From positions 124,001 to 188,000 of the forward strand of contig NZ_WOTO01000009.1 in assembly GCF_010993775.1 (NCBI RefSeq): 64,000 nt of DNA, in the 5' to 3' direction. This stretch comes from Fodinicola feengrottensis (GTDB lineage: Bacteria > Actinomycetota > Actinomycetes > Mycobacteriales > HKI-0501). Below, one piece after another: positions 27,504 through 36,989 of this stretch. The notes under the pieces were generated by a model that was not told the origin of the DNA, did not search any database, and saw only the letters and a list, made by a program, of their open reading frames with translations. The first letter of the stretch is position 1, and each line of letters opens with the position of its first letter. A program made the translations under genes and the position numbers.

Positions 27504-27548
27504 GGCCGCCGGGCGGCGTGGTGGTGCCCGGCGGCCGGGTGGATTTTT
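27504..27548 (+). terminator. Terminator after the IS, before the HNH gene
   Basis: An 11-bp perfect inverted repeat (GGCCGCCGGGC 27504-27514, complement 27526-27536) is followed by GGATTTTT, making a good rho-independent terminator for the plus strand. The HNH gene stop is immediately beyond it. Confidence 0.75.
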
Positions 27549-28794
27549 CTATGCAGCGAGCTGATTAATCCCGCGGATGGGTCTTCGTTCGCGGTCAACG
27601 TACGCTGGCGGCAGGAATTCAACAATTCCATCAACAATGCGTACGTCCCAACCACCGTGATGGACGAGCCGATGACACCTGTCGCAAAGGAGCACGCAAT
27701 TTTCAAGACAAGTAGCCCCACCATCAGCCCAGTGACAAATATGATGCCCCCTCGTCCAACGAGGTGGTCGCCCGCATCTGGCGCAGCCTTCGTCTCGCGC
27801 TATCAAGGCTTTGCGTAGGGCCGGTGTGATGAGTCGTTCGTTGCGTCCAACATCAAGGGGCACACTGTCGCTGCCCAGCACCATCGGGATAATGTCCGCG
27901 TCACAAGCAAGCCGGCGGACGCCCTCTGGGGAAATCGGTGCGCCACTGTACGGATAAGCGACACCGAGCCGGTCCCGCAGCATGTCCCAAGTCATCGTAA
28001 TAGTCAGATGCGGCCGCTCAGCACCCTGAATCGGGAGTTTCCCGGAGTCCGCGATCAGATTCAGGGCCTCCGCGAGCGCGTACCCGTTGCGCTCAGACAC
28101 TGACCGCTGATCAGGGGTGCCATTCTCAGCCGGGCGAGGTTTGGCCAGTGGGCTCAGAATCTCACTGAACAAAGTGCCGGTTTCACTGTCGAAGGAGCCA
28201 CTGAAGTTCAGGCGTCCGTCTGTTCCGGTGTGGAGGGATAGTTCGCGGCGTGGTTTCTCGTTTTCGTGTTCGGAGGGCGCCGGTCCGTCGGGATCCAGGT
28301 GGTCGTGGATGCGTCGCCCTACTTTGGCTAGGCCGGGTGCGGTGTACCGTTTCGCGTGTTCCACCAGGGACGCTTCGGCTTCCTCACGGTCCTTGATGGT
28401 CACCCTGGCCGGGAGCCTGTTCACGACCCCAACGATTGTGTCGATTTGGGAGTCGGCGAGTTCCCCGCGGCGCATGGCTTGGCTGGTGATGCTGAGTGTG
28501 GGGGCGAGGGTTTCGCCGGTGAGGGCTTGGCTGGGGCACAGGTTCAGGGCTCGTTTGTAGCGTCGGGACGCCTCTGTGGGGGACAGTCGCAGGAGGTCTT
28601 GCAGCATTCCCAGGGTGTTGCGGTGCCCGAGCGTCTTGCCGACGTTTCCTCGGTGGATCGCCGCGACAATGTCCAGCACCTCGACCTGCAGCAGCCGGAC
28701 CGCTTTTTTTTTCTTTCTCCTGCAGCAGCTCACCGAGCTCGTCCGGGTCACACCTCCAGAGTTCTGGAGAGGTGGTGTCATCGCCGGCAGCCAT
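27549..28794 (-). CDS. DUF222 / HNH endonuclease-domain protein (frameshifted at start)
   Basis: A protein of about 415 residues of the DUF222-HNH group, abundant and repeated in actinomycete genomes (mycobacterial 13E12 family). N-terminus MAAGDDTTSPELWRCDPDEL; after a T9 run (28704-28712), where eight would keep the frame, it continues AVRLLQVEVLDIVAAIHRGN. The DUF222 region follows (RRYKRALNLCPSQAL, DPDGPAPSEHENEKPR). The C-terminal HNH module contains CARCGRPPRWTRGHHICHW and CVLLCDRCHRLVHHGG with the zinc-binding CxxC pairs and catalytic His. The function of the group is unknown; it is often linked to mobile DNA and sits here between IS copies. Confidence 0.85.
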
Positions 28795-28842
28795 GACATT
28801 AATACTACCGCCGGCACCGACATTTTGGTCGCGTACGGGTAA

Positions 28843-30118
28843 TCAGGAAATGGATACTTTCACAATAATCCCAACGAAACATAGAGCGCGCGCGTTCAAC
28901 TCTTGCGAGCGGTAGGCCCGCTCCGTTGTTGAAGGTGAAGTCTTCGCCTGGTGACCCATCGAACTTGCCGGCCAGGCGATAGCGAGATCGTACGGTTTGA
29001 TCACCGGTCGCGATCCGCGGCAGCTGCACTTCGAGTTCGCCTTGTGGACCAGGGATATGGTCGCGGAGTCGATCGGTGCGTGAGTTCGGTGTCCAGTTGG
29101 CTCACCACCGCCACCAACGCCCTCACTCGACTCCGACGACTTCCCCGCATCGTCAAGGCGCTCTTCCGCGATCCATGCCTGCGGTACATCGCAAATGTCT
29201 CTTAACTCACTACGGGCTTGGTAAGACATGGTTGGTCGGGGAGCTCTCAACTCCCCCACCAGAGCCTGAATCTCCTCCACTGAAGGAAAAGACTCCTGCG
29301 CGCCAGCCCGCCGGACCGCCAGCGAGCCGGCTGCCGCTCCCCAGCGGGCGGCATCGCGGAGGTTGTCGCCGACGGTCAGCCGGGCCGCGAGGACGCCCAC
29401 GAAAGCGTCCCCGGCACCGGTGGTGTCCACGGCCTGCGCGGGAAAAACAGGCAGCTCCTCGGTGCCATCGGCATCGGTCAACACCGCGCCGGCCGCGCCG
29501 AGCGTGGTGATCACCGCGCCGACTCCCCTGTCCAGCAGGTCGCGGTGTGCTGCCGCGACTCCAGAAGCCGCGCTGACCACCGCGAGTTCGTGTTCATTGA
29601 CAACCAAAACATCACACCTCGCGAGAAGCGCATCTGGCAGCGGTTGAGCCGGGGCAGCGTTCACCACGAAAGTGCCCGTACATGCTTCGGCGACCCGCTC
29701 CACGACAGCCAGTGGGATTTCCAGCTGGCAGAGTGTGACGCCGCCGGAAGCCAGCGGCTGCTCGTCGTCCCAAAAGGCGTTCGCTCCTGGCACTACGATG
29801 ATGGAATTGTCCTGCGGTGTAACGGTAATCCACGCACTGCCCGTCGCCGCGTCCGCGATCGTACGCACGCCGGAAATGTCGACGCCACGCGAGCTGAGCC
29901 GGCTTTTGGCCAACTCGCCGTCGCTGTCCGCACCGACCCGCCCGAGCATCCGAACCCGCGCACCGGCGAGATGGGCGGCCACCGCCTGGTTCGCGCCCTT
30001 GCCGCCGCCCGATGCTCACCCCCTGGCCGGTGATTGTTTCACCCGGTGCGGGGAAAGCACCGGCTCGTACGACGTGATCGACGTTGATCGAGCCGATGAC
30101 AACGACCGGCTCAGGCAT
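28843..30118 (-). CDS. Ribokinase-family sugar kinase, C-terminus run into an IS remnant (frameshifted)
   Basis: A PfkB/ribokinase carbohydrate kinase. N-terminus MPEPVVVIGSINVDHVVRAG; after a one-base excess near 30010 the GGGKGANQAVAAHL sugar-binding motif and then RVRMLGRVGADSDGELAKSR follow. The C-terminal ATP motif is DTTGAGDAFVGVLAARL. A normal end would be near SVEEIQALVGEL (about 29240). Instead the frame continues for about 130 codons through the antisense strand of an IS630 remnant to the stop at 28843. So the true stop has probably been removed by the IS, or lies in a neighbouring frame. It is the last gene of the sugar ABC operon, and its start overlaps the ATPase stop. Confidence 0.8.
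28907..29221 (+). mobile_element. Deleted IS630-type remnant
   Basis: Two blocks match the neighbouring complete element: 28915-29100 corresponds to its N-terminal coding part (GTACGGTTTGATCACCGGTC, TGGACCAGGGATATGGTCGC) and 29115-29221 to its last 110 bp. The 580 bp between are lost. It ends CGGGCTTGG followed by TA, matching the right end of the other element. Confidence 0.7.
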
Positions 30119-30935
30119 CAATGTCTCCGGCGATCGCGCCGGTGATCAGCCCGACCAGCTCGTCGCCGCTGGTGGCGTCGATACGGCGGTGCGCGGCCGC
30201 ACGCCCACGCCGCAGCACCCACGCGCTGTCCGCGACCCGCATCACCTGCGCCATATCGTGGCTGACCAACAAAACCGTGACCCCGGATTCGCGCAGCCGG
30301 CCGATCAACGCCTCCACGGCCGCGGTTTCTCGCACGCCCAGTGCGGCCGTCGGCTCATCCATGATCACCAGGGTGGTCCCCCAGTTGGCCGCCCGCGCGA
30401 TGGCGATGCTCTGCCGCTGGCCGCCGGACATTCGCCGTACGGTCGTGCGCACGTTCGGTACGTTGACGTCCAGCTCTTGGAGAATCTGCTGGCTCCGGCT
30501 GATCATCCGCTTCTTGTCCAGCACCTTGACCGGCGGGATGCCATAGGTGAGCTCACGGTTCAGAAACAGGTTCTGCCAGACCTGCAGGTCCTCGATCAGC
30601 CCGAGTTCCTGGTAGACCGTCTCGATGCCCCGTCTTCGCGCGTCGTCGGGTGAATTCAGTCGCAACGGCGCACCGGCGAACAGGATTTCCCCGGAGTCCG
30701 GCGGATGCACCCCGGTCAGGCATCGCACCAGCGTTGACTTGCCGGCACCGTTGTCGCCGAGCAGCGCAGTGACCTGTCCTTTGTGGATGGTCAGGTCGAC
30801 GCCCTGCAACGCTCGTACGGCGTCAAAAGACTTGTGTACGTCCCGGACTTCCAGCAACACCGCGCCGCGCGGAACCTGGTCGGCTCCGGGATCGGTGTGC
30901 CGTGCGGCCACCTCAGGCATTTCTGGTTCCCCCAC
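30111..30935 (-). CDS. Sugar ABC transporter ATP-binding protein (single NBD)
   Basis: A 274-residue ATPase that energises sugar import. Walker A GDNGAGKSTLVR, Q-loop TVYQELGLIED, signature MSGGQRQSIAIARA, Walker B LVIMDEPTAALGV and the H-loop LLVSHDMAQV are all present and intact. Ribose-type ATPases (RbsA) usually have two fused domains; a single one is typical of the fructose-type FrcA subgroup. GTG at 30935 overlaps the permease stop by one base, an ATPase/permease coupling; the Met at 30920 is an alternative. The ribokinase start overlaps its end. Confidence 0.92.
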   Translation of the reverse strand: MGEPEMPEVAARHTDPGADQVPRGAVLLEVRDVHKSFDAVRALQGVDLTIHKGQVTALLGDNGAGKSTLVRCLTGVHPPDSGEILFAGAPLRLNSPDDARRRGIETVYQELGLIEDLQVWQNLFLNRELTYGIPPVKVLDKKRMISRSQQILQELDVNVPNVRTTVRRMSGGQRQSIAIARAANWGTTLVIMDEPTAALGVRETAAVEALIGRLRESGVTVLLVSHDMAQVMRVADSAWVLRRGRAAAHRRIDATSGDELVGLITGAIAGDIDA

Positions 30936-31906
30936 TATTTCTGGAATCGGGACAGGAAGGCGGCGCCGAGCACCACGGCGCCGACCGCGATCGGTTGGTA
31001 GTACTGGAAATCCCGATCAGGGTAAACCCGTTGATCAGGCTTTGCAGCAACACCGCGCCGGTCGCCGAGCCGAGCACCGACGCCCGGCCGCCGAACAGGC
31101 TGGACCCACCGAGCACCACCGCGGCGATGGAACTCAGCAACAGATTGGTCTGCAGGGACGGATCCGCGCCACCGGTACGGGCGACCAGCAGAACGCCGGC
31201 CAGCCCGCAGAAGAGTCCCGATCCGAGGTACGCGTATAACCGCATCCGGGACACCGGGATGCCCGAGCCACGGGCCGCGTCGATATTTCCGCCGGTGGCC
31301 AGCAAATGTGTGCCTGTACGAGTGCGGAAAAGCACGAAGCCCACCACCAGTGCCGCGATCAGCGCCACCAGCCAGAACCACCGGATCGGCCCGATACCGC
31401 CCAGTGCGAGACCGCGCAGGAATCCCGAGTTGACCGGCACGGTGTTGCCCTGCGTCAACAAAAGCGTCAAACCGCTGACCACGCTGAGCGAGCCCAGCGT
31501 GACGATAAAAATCGCTCATGTTCAGCTTGGCGACCAGAATTCCGTTGACCAACCCGATCACGCCGCCACCCACGATCGCGACCAGAATCGCCACCGGCAA
31601 TGGCCAGCCCTGCGTGACCGCGAATCCCAGCAGGGCCGCGGACCACGGCAGGTTGGCTCCGATCGACAGGTCGATGCCGGCCACCGTGACCACCAACTGC
31701 TGCCCCATCGCCAGCACCATCAGGATCGACGCGGACACCAGCAGGTCGCTGATGTTCGAAACCGTAAGGAAATCCGGGGTAGCGATAAAGAAGATCAGGA
31801 AGACGATCACCAGCCCGATGGGCGCGGCATAGCGCGCACTGGTGCTGACAACGGCGTTGCGGCGCTGCCGGGAGGACTGCGGCGCCTGCGAAACTGTCGC
31901 GGTCAT
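30935..31906 (-). CDS. Sugar ABC transporter permease, RbsC/FrcC-like (frameshifted)
   Basis: The joined protein of about 323 residues has eight to ten membrane helices. Starts MTATVSQAPQSSRQRRNAVV; the first frame has QQLVVTVAGIDLSIGANL, a hallmark of ribose/xylose-type permeases. At an A5 run (31507-31511) one base fewer gives DFIVTLGSLSVVSGLTLLLT in the next frame, which then carries FGGRASVLGSATGAVLLQSL. A third switch near 31010 leads to QPIAVGAVVLGAAFLSRFQK at the end. Expected partners, the binding protein and the ATPase, are adjacent in the same operon. Confidence 0.88.
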   Translation of the reverse strand: MTATVSQAPQSSRQRRNAVVSTSARYAAPIGLVIVFLIFFIATPDFLTVSNISDLLVSASILMVLAMGQQLVVTVAGIDLSIGANLPWSAALLGFAVTQGWPLPVAILVAIVGGGVIGLVNGILVAKLNMSDFYRHAGLAQRGQRFDAFVDAGQHRAGQLGIPARSRTGRYRADPVVLAGGADRGTGGGLRAFPHSYRHTFAGHRRKYRRGPWLGHPGVPDAVIRVPRIGTLLRAGRRSAGRPYRWRGSVPADQSVAEFHRRGGARWVQPVRRPGVGARLGDRRGVAAKPDQRVYPDRDFQYYQPIAVGAVVLGAAFLSRFQK

Positions 31907-31910
31907 CGGG

Positions 31911-32934
31911 CTAATTCGCGAGCGGGTTGGTGAACGGCTCGAACGGCTGCGGGAAGCTGCGCAGCGCCCTGCCGACGTTGTCCTTGTCGATCAGCTTGAT
32001 CGGCGCGACCACCCGGGTCGGGATGGATTTCTTGGCGACCGCCTTGATGCACGCCTGGACGGCGAGCTGGCCTTCCGCGTACGGGTATTGGGTGATGGTC
32101 GCCGACAGCGTACCGGCCTGCACGGCCTGCAGCGCGGCCTTGATGCCGTCGACCGAGATAATGGTGATCTGGCTCGACTTTCCGGCGTTCTTCACCGCTT
32201 GTGCGGCGCCCAGGCCCATTGTGTCGTTGGCCGCGAAAATCCCCTTGATGTCCGGGTGCGCCTGCAGAATCGCCTCGGTGACCGTCTGAGCCTTGGTCTG
32301 GTCATAGTCAGCGGGCTGTTTCGCGACGACCGTGAGCTTTCCACCGGTGGCCGCGGCGAAACCCTTCTCCCGGTTGATGCCGTTCTGTTCACCGGCGATG
32401 CCCTGCAGAATCGCCACGTTTCCGCTTCCTACCTTGGACAGCAGCGACTGGCCCGCGAGCGTACCGGCCTGCAGGTTGTCGGAGCCGATGAAAGAGGCGT
32501 ACGAGACACCAGCGGCTTTGGAGGCACCCGGGTCGATCTGGGTATCCAGATTCAGGATCGGAATGTTTTTTCTGCGCCACCGGAACCAAGGGCGTGATGA
32601 CGTTGGTCGCGTTCACCGGCACCACCCCGAAACAGGTGTAGTTCTGGCCGGCGAGCGTGGAGATTTTGGCGTTCTCACCGGACGAGTCGGTCTCGTTGTC
32701 GCCAGCCTGGACGTTGACTGTGACGCCCTGCTTCTTGCCTTCGGCGATGGCGCCATCTCGCAGCGCGGCCCAATACGGGTTGGTGAAGTCGCGGGTCACG
32801 ATGGCGATTTTCGCCGCGCCGGACGCGGAACTGCCGGTGCCGCCGCGACCACACGCCGCGGCCGTGGTGGCCAGCGTCAGCGCCAGCACGACCGCTGTCG
32901 CGACTCGGATCCGACCAGACTGGAGGTAGCGCAT
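31911..32934 (-). CDS. Sugar-binding lipoprotein of the ABC transporter (frameshifted)
   Basis: A periplasmic-binding-protein type I domain of about 340 residues. Lipoprotein signal ALTLATTAAACGRGG (lipidated Cys), then KIAIVTRDFTNPYWAALRDG and GVTVNVQAGDNETDSSGENA at the N-terminus, NVAILQGIAGEQNGINRE in the middle and GIFAANDTMGLGAAQAVKNA near the end, all typical of ribose/galactose-type binding proteins. The break is at a T6 run (32566-32571), where five would give QKNIPILNLDTQIDPGAS in frame. It delivers an unidentified sugar to the permease encoded next. Confidence 0.88.
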
Positions 32935-32966
32935 GTGAGCTTCCTTTCCTTCTGCATCAACAAGAA

Positions 32967-34017
32967 CTAAGCGGGTGCGGGTCCGCAGGACGCACGTCGT
33001 ACGAGACGGCACGCCGGGGTTGCGTCGGCGGCCGGCAGCGGTGCGGCCGCGTCATCGACGAGATGGACCATCGCTCGTACGGCCGCCGTCGCCATTGCGG
33101 TGATCGGCTGGGCCACCGCGGTCAGCGGCGGATCGAAGAGGTCGAACCAGGGCGCGTCGTCGAAACCGATCACCGAGATATCGGCCGGGACGCGGTATCG
33201 GGCCGCGCGCAGTCCTTTCATCGCACCAATAGTCATCAGTCCGTCCGCACCGAAGATCGCGGTCGGCCGGGATTTGTTGGCCAGCAGCTGTTCCATCGCG
33301 CGTTCGCCGCTGTCCTGCCGAAAATCCCCTTCGACCACGCTGATGTCGCGGGTCGCTACCCCCCCCGCGCGCGGTCAGCGACTGGATCATCAGCTCGGTA
33401 CGCTCGACGCCGACCCGAGTCGTCATCGGCGGCGCGATAATGCCGACCCGGCGATGCCCGAAACCGGTCAGCAGTTCCGCCGCTTCCGACAGCGCCTTGG
33501 ACGCTCCACTTCGGACCACCGGAGAGCCGGCGAGATGGCGCGCCGCCGCGGTCCGGCCGCGGACCTCGACCGGGCGGTCCAGGAAAACCAGTCGCGCCTT
33601 GGCTTTCCCAGCCGCCAGCAGACCCTCGGTCATCGCCGCCGCCGGCACCAGAATGACGCCGTCCACCCGGCTGCCGGCGAGCAGATTCCGTAGGTATTCG
33701 TCCTGGACACCGGCGTCCTCGTCGGAATTGCAGAGGACGGTGGAAAATCCCTCGGCCGCCGCCGCCCGTTGGATCTCACCGGCCAGCTCGGCGAAGAACG
33801 GGTTCGCCACGTCGCTGATCACCAGGCCGAGTGAGCCAGTCACCTCCGTACGCAACGCCCGCGCGCCGGCGTGCGGGCGGTAGCCCATCTGCTCCGCCAC
33901 CGCCCGAATCCGGTCCCGGGTCTCGGCCGGAATACGGGGATTTCCAGACAGCGCGAGCGAAACCGCGGCGATCGACACGCCCGCGGCCTGCGCCACGTCA
34001 CGCATCCGTACGGCCAT
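32967..34017 (-). CDS. LacI-family regulator of the ABC sugar operon (frameshifted)
   Basis: N-terminal HTH MRDVAQAAGVSIAAVSLALS with the hinge GYRPHAGARALRTEVTGSLG, then a sugar-binding domain: LVISDVANPFFAELAGEIQR and VLCNSDEDAGVQDEYLRNLL. At a C8 run (33359-33366) the frame is lost after LTARGG; the other frame resumes with MVEGDFRQDSGERAMEQLL, AIFGADGLMTIGAMKGLRAA and SVIGFDDAPWFDLFDPPLTA. Full length is about 350 residues, as expected. It lies directly upstream of the binding-protein gene on the same strand and would respond to the transported sugar. Confidence 0.88.
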
Positions 34018-34039
34018 CCCGGGCGCCTCCTCGGTCTAG

Positions 34040-34051
34040 TTAAACGATTAA
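34040..34051. promoter_or_regulatory. LacI-type operator
   Basis: TTAAACGATTAA within GTTAAACGATTAAAC, a near-perfect palindrome centred on CG, 23 bp upstream of the LacI start at 34017. This is the usual LacI-family operator architecture and fits autoregulation of the ABC operon. Confidence 0.6.
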
Positions 34052-34112
34052 ACAGTGCTACCGCGTCAGTTGGGAAGAGGTGCGGCAACTTAATCGAGCA
34101 AGTAGGCGAGAG

Positions 34113-35105
34113 CTAGCGACGCGAGCTGTCTCGGATGTTGAGCGTGGTCGGCAGCGTGATGACGGTGAACCGCTCGTCCGGGTTTTCCAGCCGCTTCAGC
34201 AACAACTGCGCGGCCGTACGCCCGACTTCGTACGTCGGCTGGGCCACTGTGGACAGTGACGGCCGAACCAGCTCGGCCCACGGCAGTTCGTCGAAGCCGA
34301 CCACGCCGACCGGATCCGGAATGCCGAGGCCGCGCTCAGCCAGGGTTTCCAGCGCGCCAACCGTCATCAGGTTGTTGGTGGCGAAGACCGCGTCCGGGCG
34401 GGCACCGGAATCCAGCAGGTCGGCCATCGCCTCCCGGCCGCCGGTCTCCCGGAAGTCCGAATATCGTACGAGGTTGGTGTCGAAGGTACGGCCGGCGTCC
34501 CGCAGTGCCTGCCGGTAGCCACGCAGCCGGGAGGTCGCCGTGCTGACCTTGCGCGGGCCGGTGATGCACGCGATCCGGGAATACCCCTGCTCGATCAGAT
34601 GCGCGGTGGCGGCCTGCGCGCCGCGCTCGTTGTCCACCAGCACGGCGTCGGTTTCGACTTCCTGGACTTCGCGGTCGATCGTCACCACCGCGCGGCTGCC
34701 CTCCACGAGCTGTGCCATGTTGTCCGGGCGACTGCTCGGCGAAATGATGACGCCGGCGATTTGCTGGGCCAGCACGGCGGTGATGTAACTGGCTTCCTTG
34801 TCCGGGTTTTCGTCGCTGTTGCACAGCAAAACCGAATACCCGGCCTGCTGCCCGACATCCTCGACGCCGCGTACGAGCGACGTGAAGAACGGGTTGTTCA
34901 CGTCCGAGATGATGACGGCCCACAGGTTGGTCTGGCTCTTGCGCAGGTTCCTCGCGAGGATGTTCGGCGAGTAGCCGAGCTCGGTCGCGGCCGCCCGCAC
35001 CCGGCCGGCGAGGGTTTCATCGACCGTACGATGCCCATTCAGCACCCGCGAAACCGTCGCCGCGGAAACGCCCGCGTGCCGCGCCACATCGTGGATTGTC
35101 GTCAT
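34113..35105 (-). CDS. LacI-family regulator
   Basis: An intact 330-residue LacI regulator. HTH: MTTIHDVARHAGVSAATVSR and VLNGHRTVDETLAGR, hinge LGYSPNILARNLRKSQTNLW; the effector domain carries VIISDVNNPFFTSLVRGVED, CNSDENPDKEASYITAVLAQ and PVGVVGFDELPWAELVRPSL. The start at 35105 is used because the preceding residues MRREREGGP are not part of the conserved HTH start. It lies 118 bp after the PfkB kinase of the second sugar cassette, so it may regulate that operon as well as itself. Similar in layout to the other LacI at 32967 but only a distant paralogue. Confidence 0.9.
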   Translation of the reverse strand: MTTIHDVARHAGVSAATVSRVLNGHRTVDETLAGRVRAAATELGYSPNILARNLRKSQTNLWAVIISDVNNPFFTSLVRGVEDVGQQAGYSVLLCNSDENPDKEASYITAVLAQQIAGVIISPSSRPDNMAQLVEGSRAVVTIDREVQEVETDAVLVDNERGAQAATAHLIEQGYSRIACITGPRKVSTATSRLRGYRQALRDAGRTFDTNLVRYSDFRETGGREAMADLLDSGARPDAVFATNNLMTVGALETLAERGLGIPDPVGVVGFDELPWAELVRPSLSTVAQPTYEVGRTAAQLLLKRLENPDERFTVITLPTTLNIRDSSRR

Positions 35106-35160
35106 CGGCCCACCCTCCCGCTCACGCCTCACCCGCGGTGCTGGCCGTCACTGGAAACCA

Positions 35161-35192
35161 CCGCCGTCTCTCCGGCGGCGCTTAGTCTAGAC
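35161..35192. promoter_or_regulatory. Hairpin and short palindrome before LacI
   Basis: CCGCCG-TCTCTC-CGGCGG (35161-35178) forms a compact stem-loop and is followed by GTCTAGAC (35185-35192), an 8-bp palindrome, in the 118-bp gap between the PfkB stop and the LacI start. Possible attenuator and operator. Confidence 0.35.
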
Positions 35193-35222
35193 GATCACCT
35201 CGGAAACGCTCGGTAAGCGAGG

Positions 35223-36176
35223 TCAGTCGTCGACGAGGTCGGCCACCGGGCCGTTGGACAGCAGCGCCGAGATGGCCGCGGTGGCTGGGATGCCGTCCAC
35301 CGCACCGGGAATCGTGGTGGACAACCCCCCCCGCCGCGTTGGCGTAGCGAGCGGCATCGACCAGCGAGTCACCGGCCGCGAGGCGGGCCGCGAGGGCGCC
35401 ACAGAAGGCGTCGCCGGCACCCACCGTGTCGATGGTGTCGACCCGGTGCGCCGGCAACCAGACGGGCTCGCCGCCGTCCACGACGATCGACCCACGCTCA
35501 CCGAGGGTGAGGACACAGCCGCGACGGGCGAACTTCGCGGCCAGCGCGACCGCCACCTCGGCGGCCGCGTCGCCATCGCACGTACGACCGGTCAACTGCT
35601 CCGCCTCGATCGCGTTCGGCACCAGGATGTCCGCGTACGCGACCAGGTCCGGCGGCAGCGTGGGACGCATCGGCGCCGGGTTCAGGATGGTCGTCGTGCC
35701 AGCCGCCGAAGCAATCCGCAAAGCCTCGATCGCGGTTTCCACGGCCAGCTCCAGCTGCACGGTCACCACCCGCGCGGCCGCGATCCGATCGGCCGCGTCG
35801 GCGATGTCCGCCGCGGTCAGGGTGGCATTGGCCCGCGGCACGATGACGATCGCGTTGGAGCCGTCCGGCTCGACCACCGGCAGTCCGACGCGCGGTGCCG
35901 CTGCCTTCGGCCACCGTCACCCGGCCAGCGTCGATGCCTTCGGCCGCGAGCAGGGCGAGGAACTCCTGTCCGTACCCGTCCGCGCCGAGTCGGCCGACCA
36001 TCGCCCGTACGAGCGCCGGACCGAGAGGCGGCGACCGCCTGGTTGACGCCCTTGCCGCCGAGGAACTCGGCGAATTCGGTGCCGTGCAACGTCTCTCCGC
36101 GGCGCGGCAGCCGGGGCACCCGGACCACCAGGTCCTTCATGAAGCTGCCGACGACACAGACGCCGAACGGGGTCAC
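35223..36176 (-). CDS. PfkB-family carbohydrate kinase (three frameshifts)
   Basis: A ribokinase-like sugar kinase of about 316 residues. N-terminus VTPFGVCVVGSFMKDLVVRV and the sugar motif EFLGGKGVNQAVAA; then MVGRLGADGYGQEFLALLAA, VEPDGSNAIVIVPRANATLT and the ATP/anion-hole motif DTVGAGDAFCGALAARLAAG. Frame switches near 36020, 35890 and at a C8 run (35325-35332); the last leads to the correct end SALLSNGPVADLVDD at 35223. Starts with GTG at 36176, overlapping the SIS stop as GTGA. The closest family members phosphorylate ribose or related pentoses; with the isomerase upstream, a pentose route is possible. Confidence 0.85.
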
Positions 36177-36814
36177 GCGATTCCTCCTGGGCCCAACAGC
36201 CGCTGGCCGAGCGAGCCGCCCGGGTGGAAGGTGGCGAAGTCCTCCTCGGTGAACTCTCGGTGCACCATAAGTGCCACCGCGAGCGCGTCGCCCATCGCAA
36301 GCGCCGCGGTGGTCGACGTGGTCGGTGCCAGGTTCAGCGGGTCAGCCTCCCGTATCACGCTCACGTCCAACACATGGCTCGCGAGCCGGTTGAGTGTGCA
36401 GTCGTCGCGGCCGGTCATCGCGACCAGCGGGATGCCGCGATCGGCGACCAGCTGGCCGAAGTGGCAGACCTCGGCGGTCTCGCCGGAAGCGGACAGCGCC
36501 AACACCACGTCCCCCGGCGTGACCATGCCGGAATCGCCATGCAGGGCTTCGGCCGCGTGTACGAAGAAAGTCGGCGTGCCGGTGCTGGCCAGGGTGGCGG
36601 CGATCTTGCGGCCGATGATCCCGGACTTCCCGAGGCCGGTGACCACCACCCGGCCGGCGCTGCCGGCGATCAGCTCGACCACCGCCGCGAACCGGCCGTT
36701 CAGCCGCTCTTCGAGCGCGGCCACCGCCGCCGCCTCGGACCGGATCGCCGCCCGCGCGGCCGCCATGCTCGGCGGCACGGCGGGGTCTGCCGGATGTTCC
36801 GAGGTTGGCTGCAC
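36173..36814 (-). CDS. SIS-domain sugar-phosphate isomerase, KdsD/GutQ-like
   Basis: A 213-residue sugar isomerase (SIS) domain protein similar to arabinose-5-phosphate isomerases, but without the CBS pair these usually have after the SIS domain (family length about 320). Motifs: VVVTGLGKSGIIGRKIAATL, GTPTFFVHAAEALHGDSGM, VVLALSASGETAEVCHF, and the family end FHPGGSLGQRLL. The GTG at 36814 is chosen because GGAGG sits 8 bp before it; a TTG at 36829 lies upstream. It interconverts an aldose- and a ketose-phosphate, or acts as a regulator. First gene of a three-gene set with the PfkB kinase and LacI. Confidence 0.8.
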   Translation of the reverse strand: MQPTSEHPADPAVPPSMAAARAAIRSEAAAVAALEERLNGRFAAVVELIAGSAGRVVVTGLGKSGIIGRKIAATLASTGTPTFFVHAAEALHGDSGMVTPGDVVLALSASGETAEVCHFGQLVADRGIPLVAMTGRDDCTLNRLASHVLDVSVIREADPLNLAPTTSTTAALAMGDALAVALMVHREFTEEDFATFHPGGSLGQRLLGPGGIA

Positions 36815-36989
36815 GGTGCCCGCCTCCAAACTGGGTGAGAAATCGATTGCTCAGACCGTATGGGACGGCTTGGCCAGTGTCAACGCGTTCGACCGGACGG
36901 GGGTCCAGTCGTACCCGCCCCAACCGGCGCTGGCCGTACGGTCAAACTAGTGTCATGGGTGACCTCACATCCTTAACTAGGAGGCCCGC

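Noticed and set aside
27549-28794. HNH gene as a Cas9-like or restriction enzyme
   Set aside because: The DUF222 region and CxxC pattern place it in the repetitive actinomycete DUF222-HNH group; no methylase, RuvC domain or CRISPR array is nearby.
33359-35332. C8 tracts in the LacI and PfkB genes as phase-variable switches
   Set aside because: Equivalent breaks occur at many runs in unrelated housekeeping genes, so general sequencing error explains them better than phase variation.
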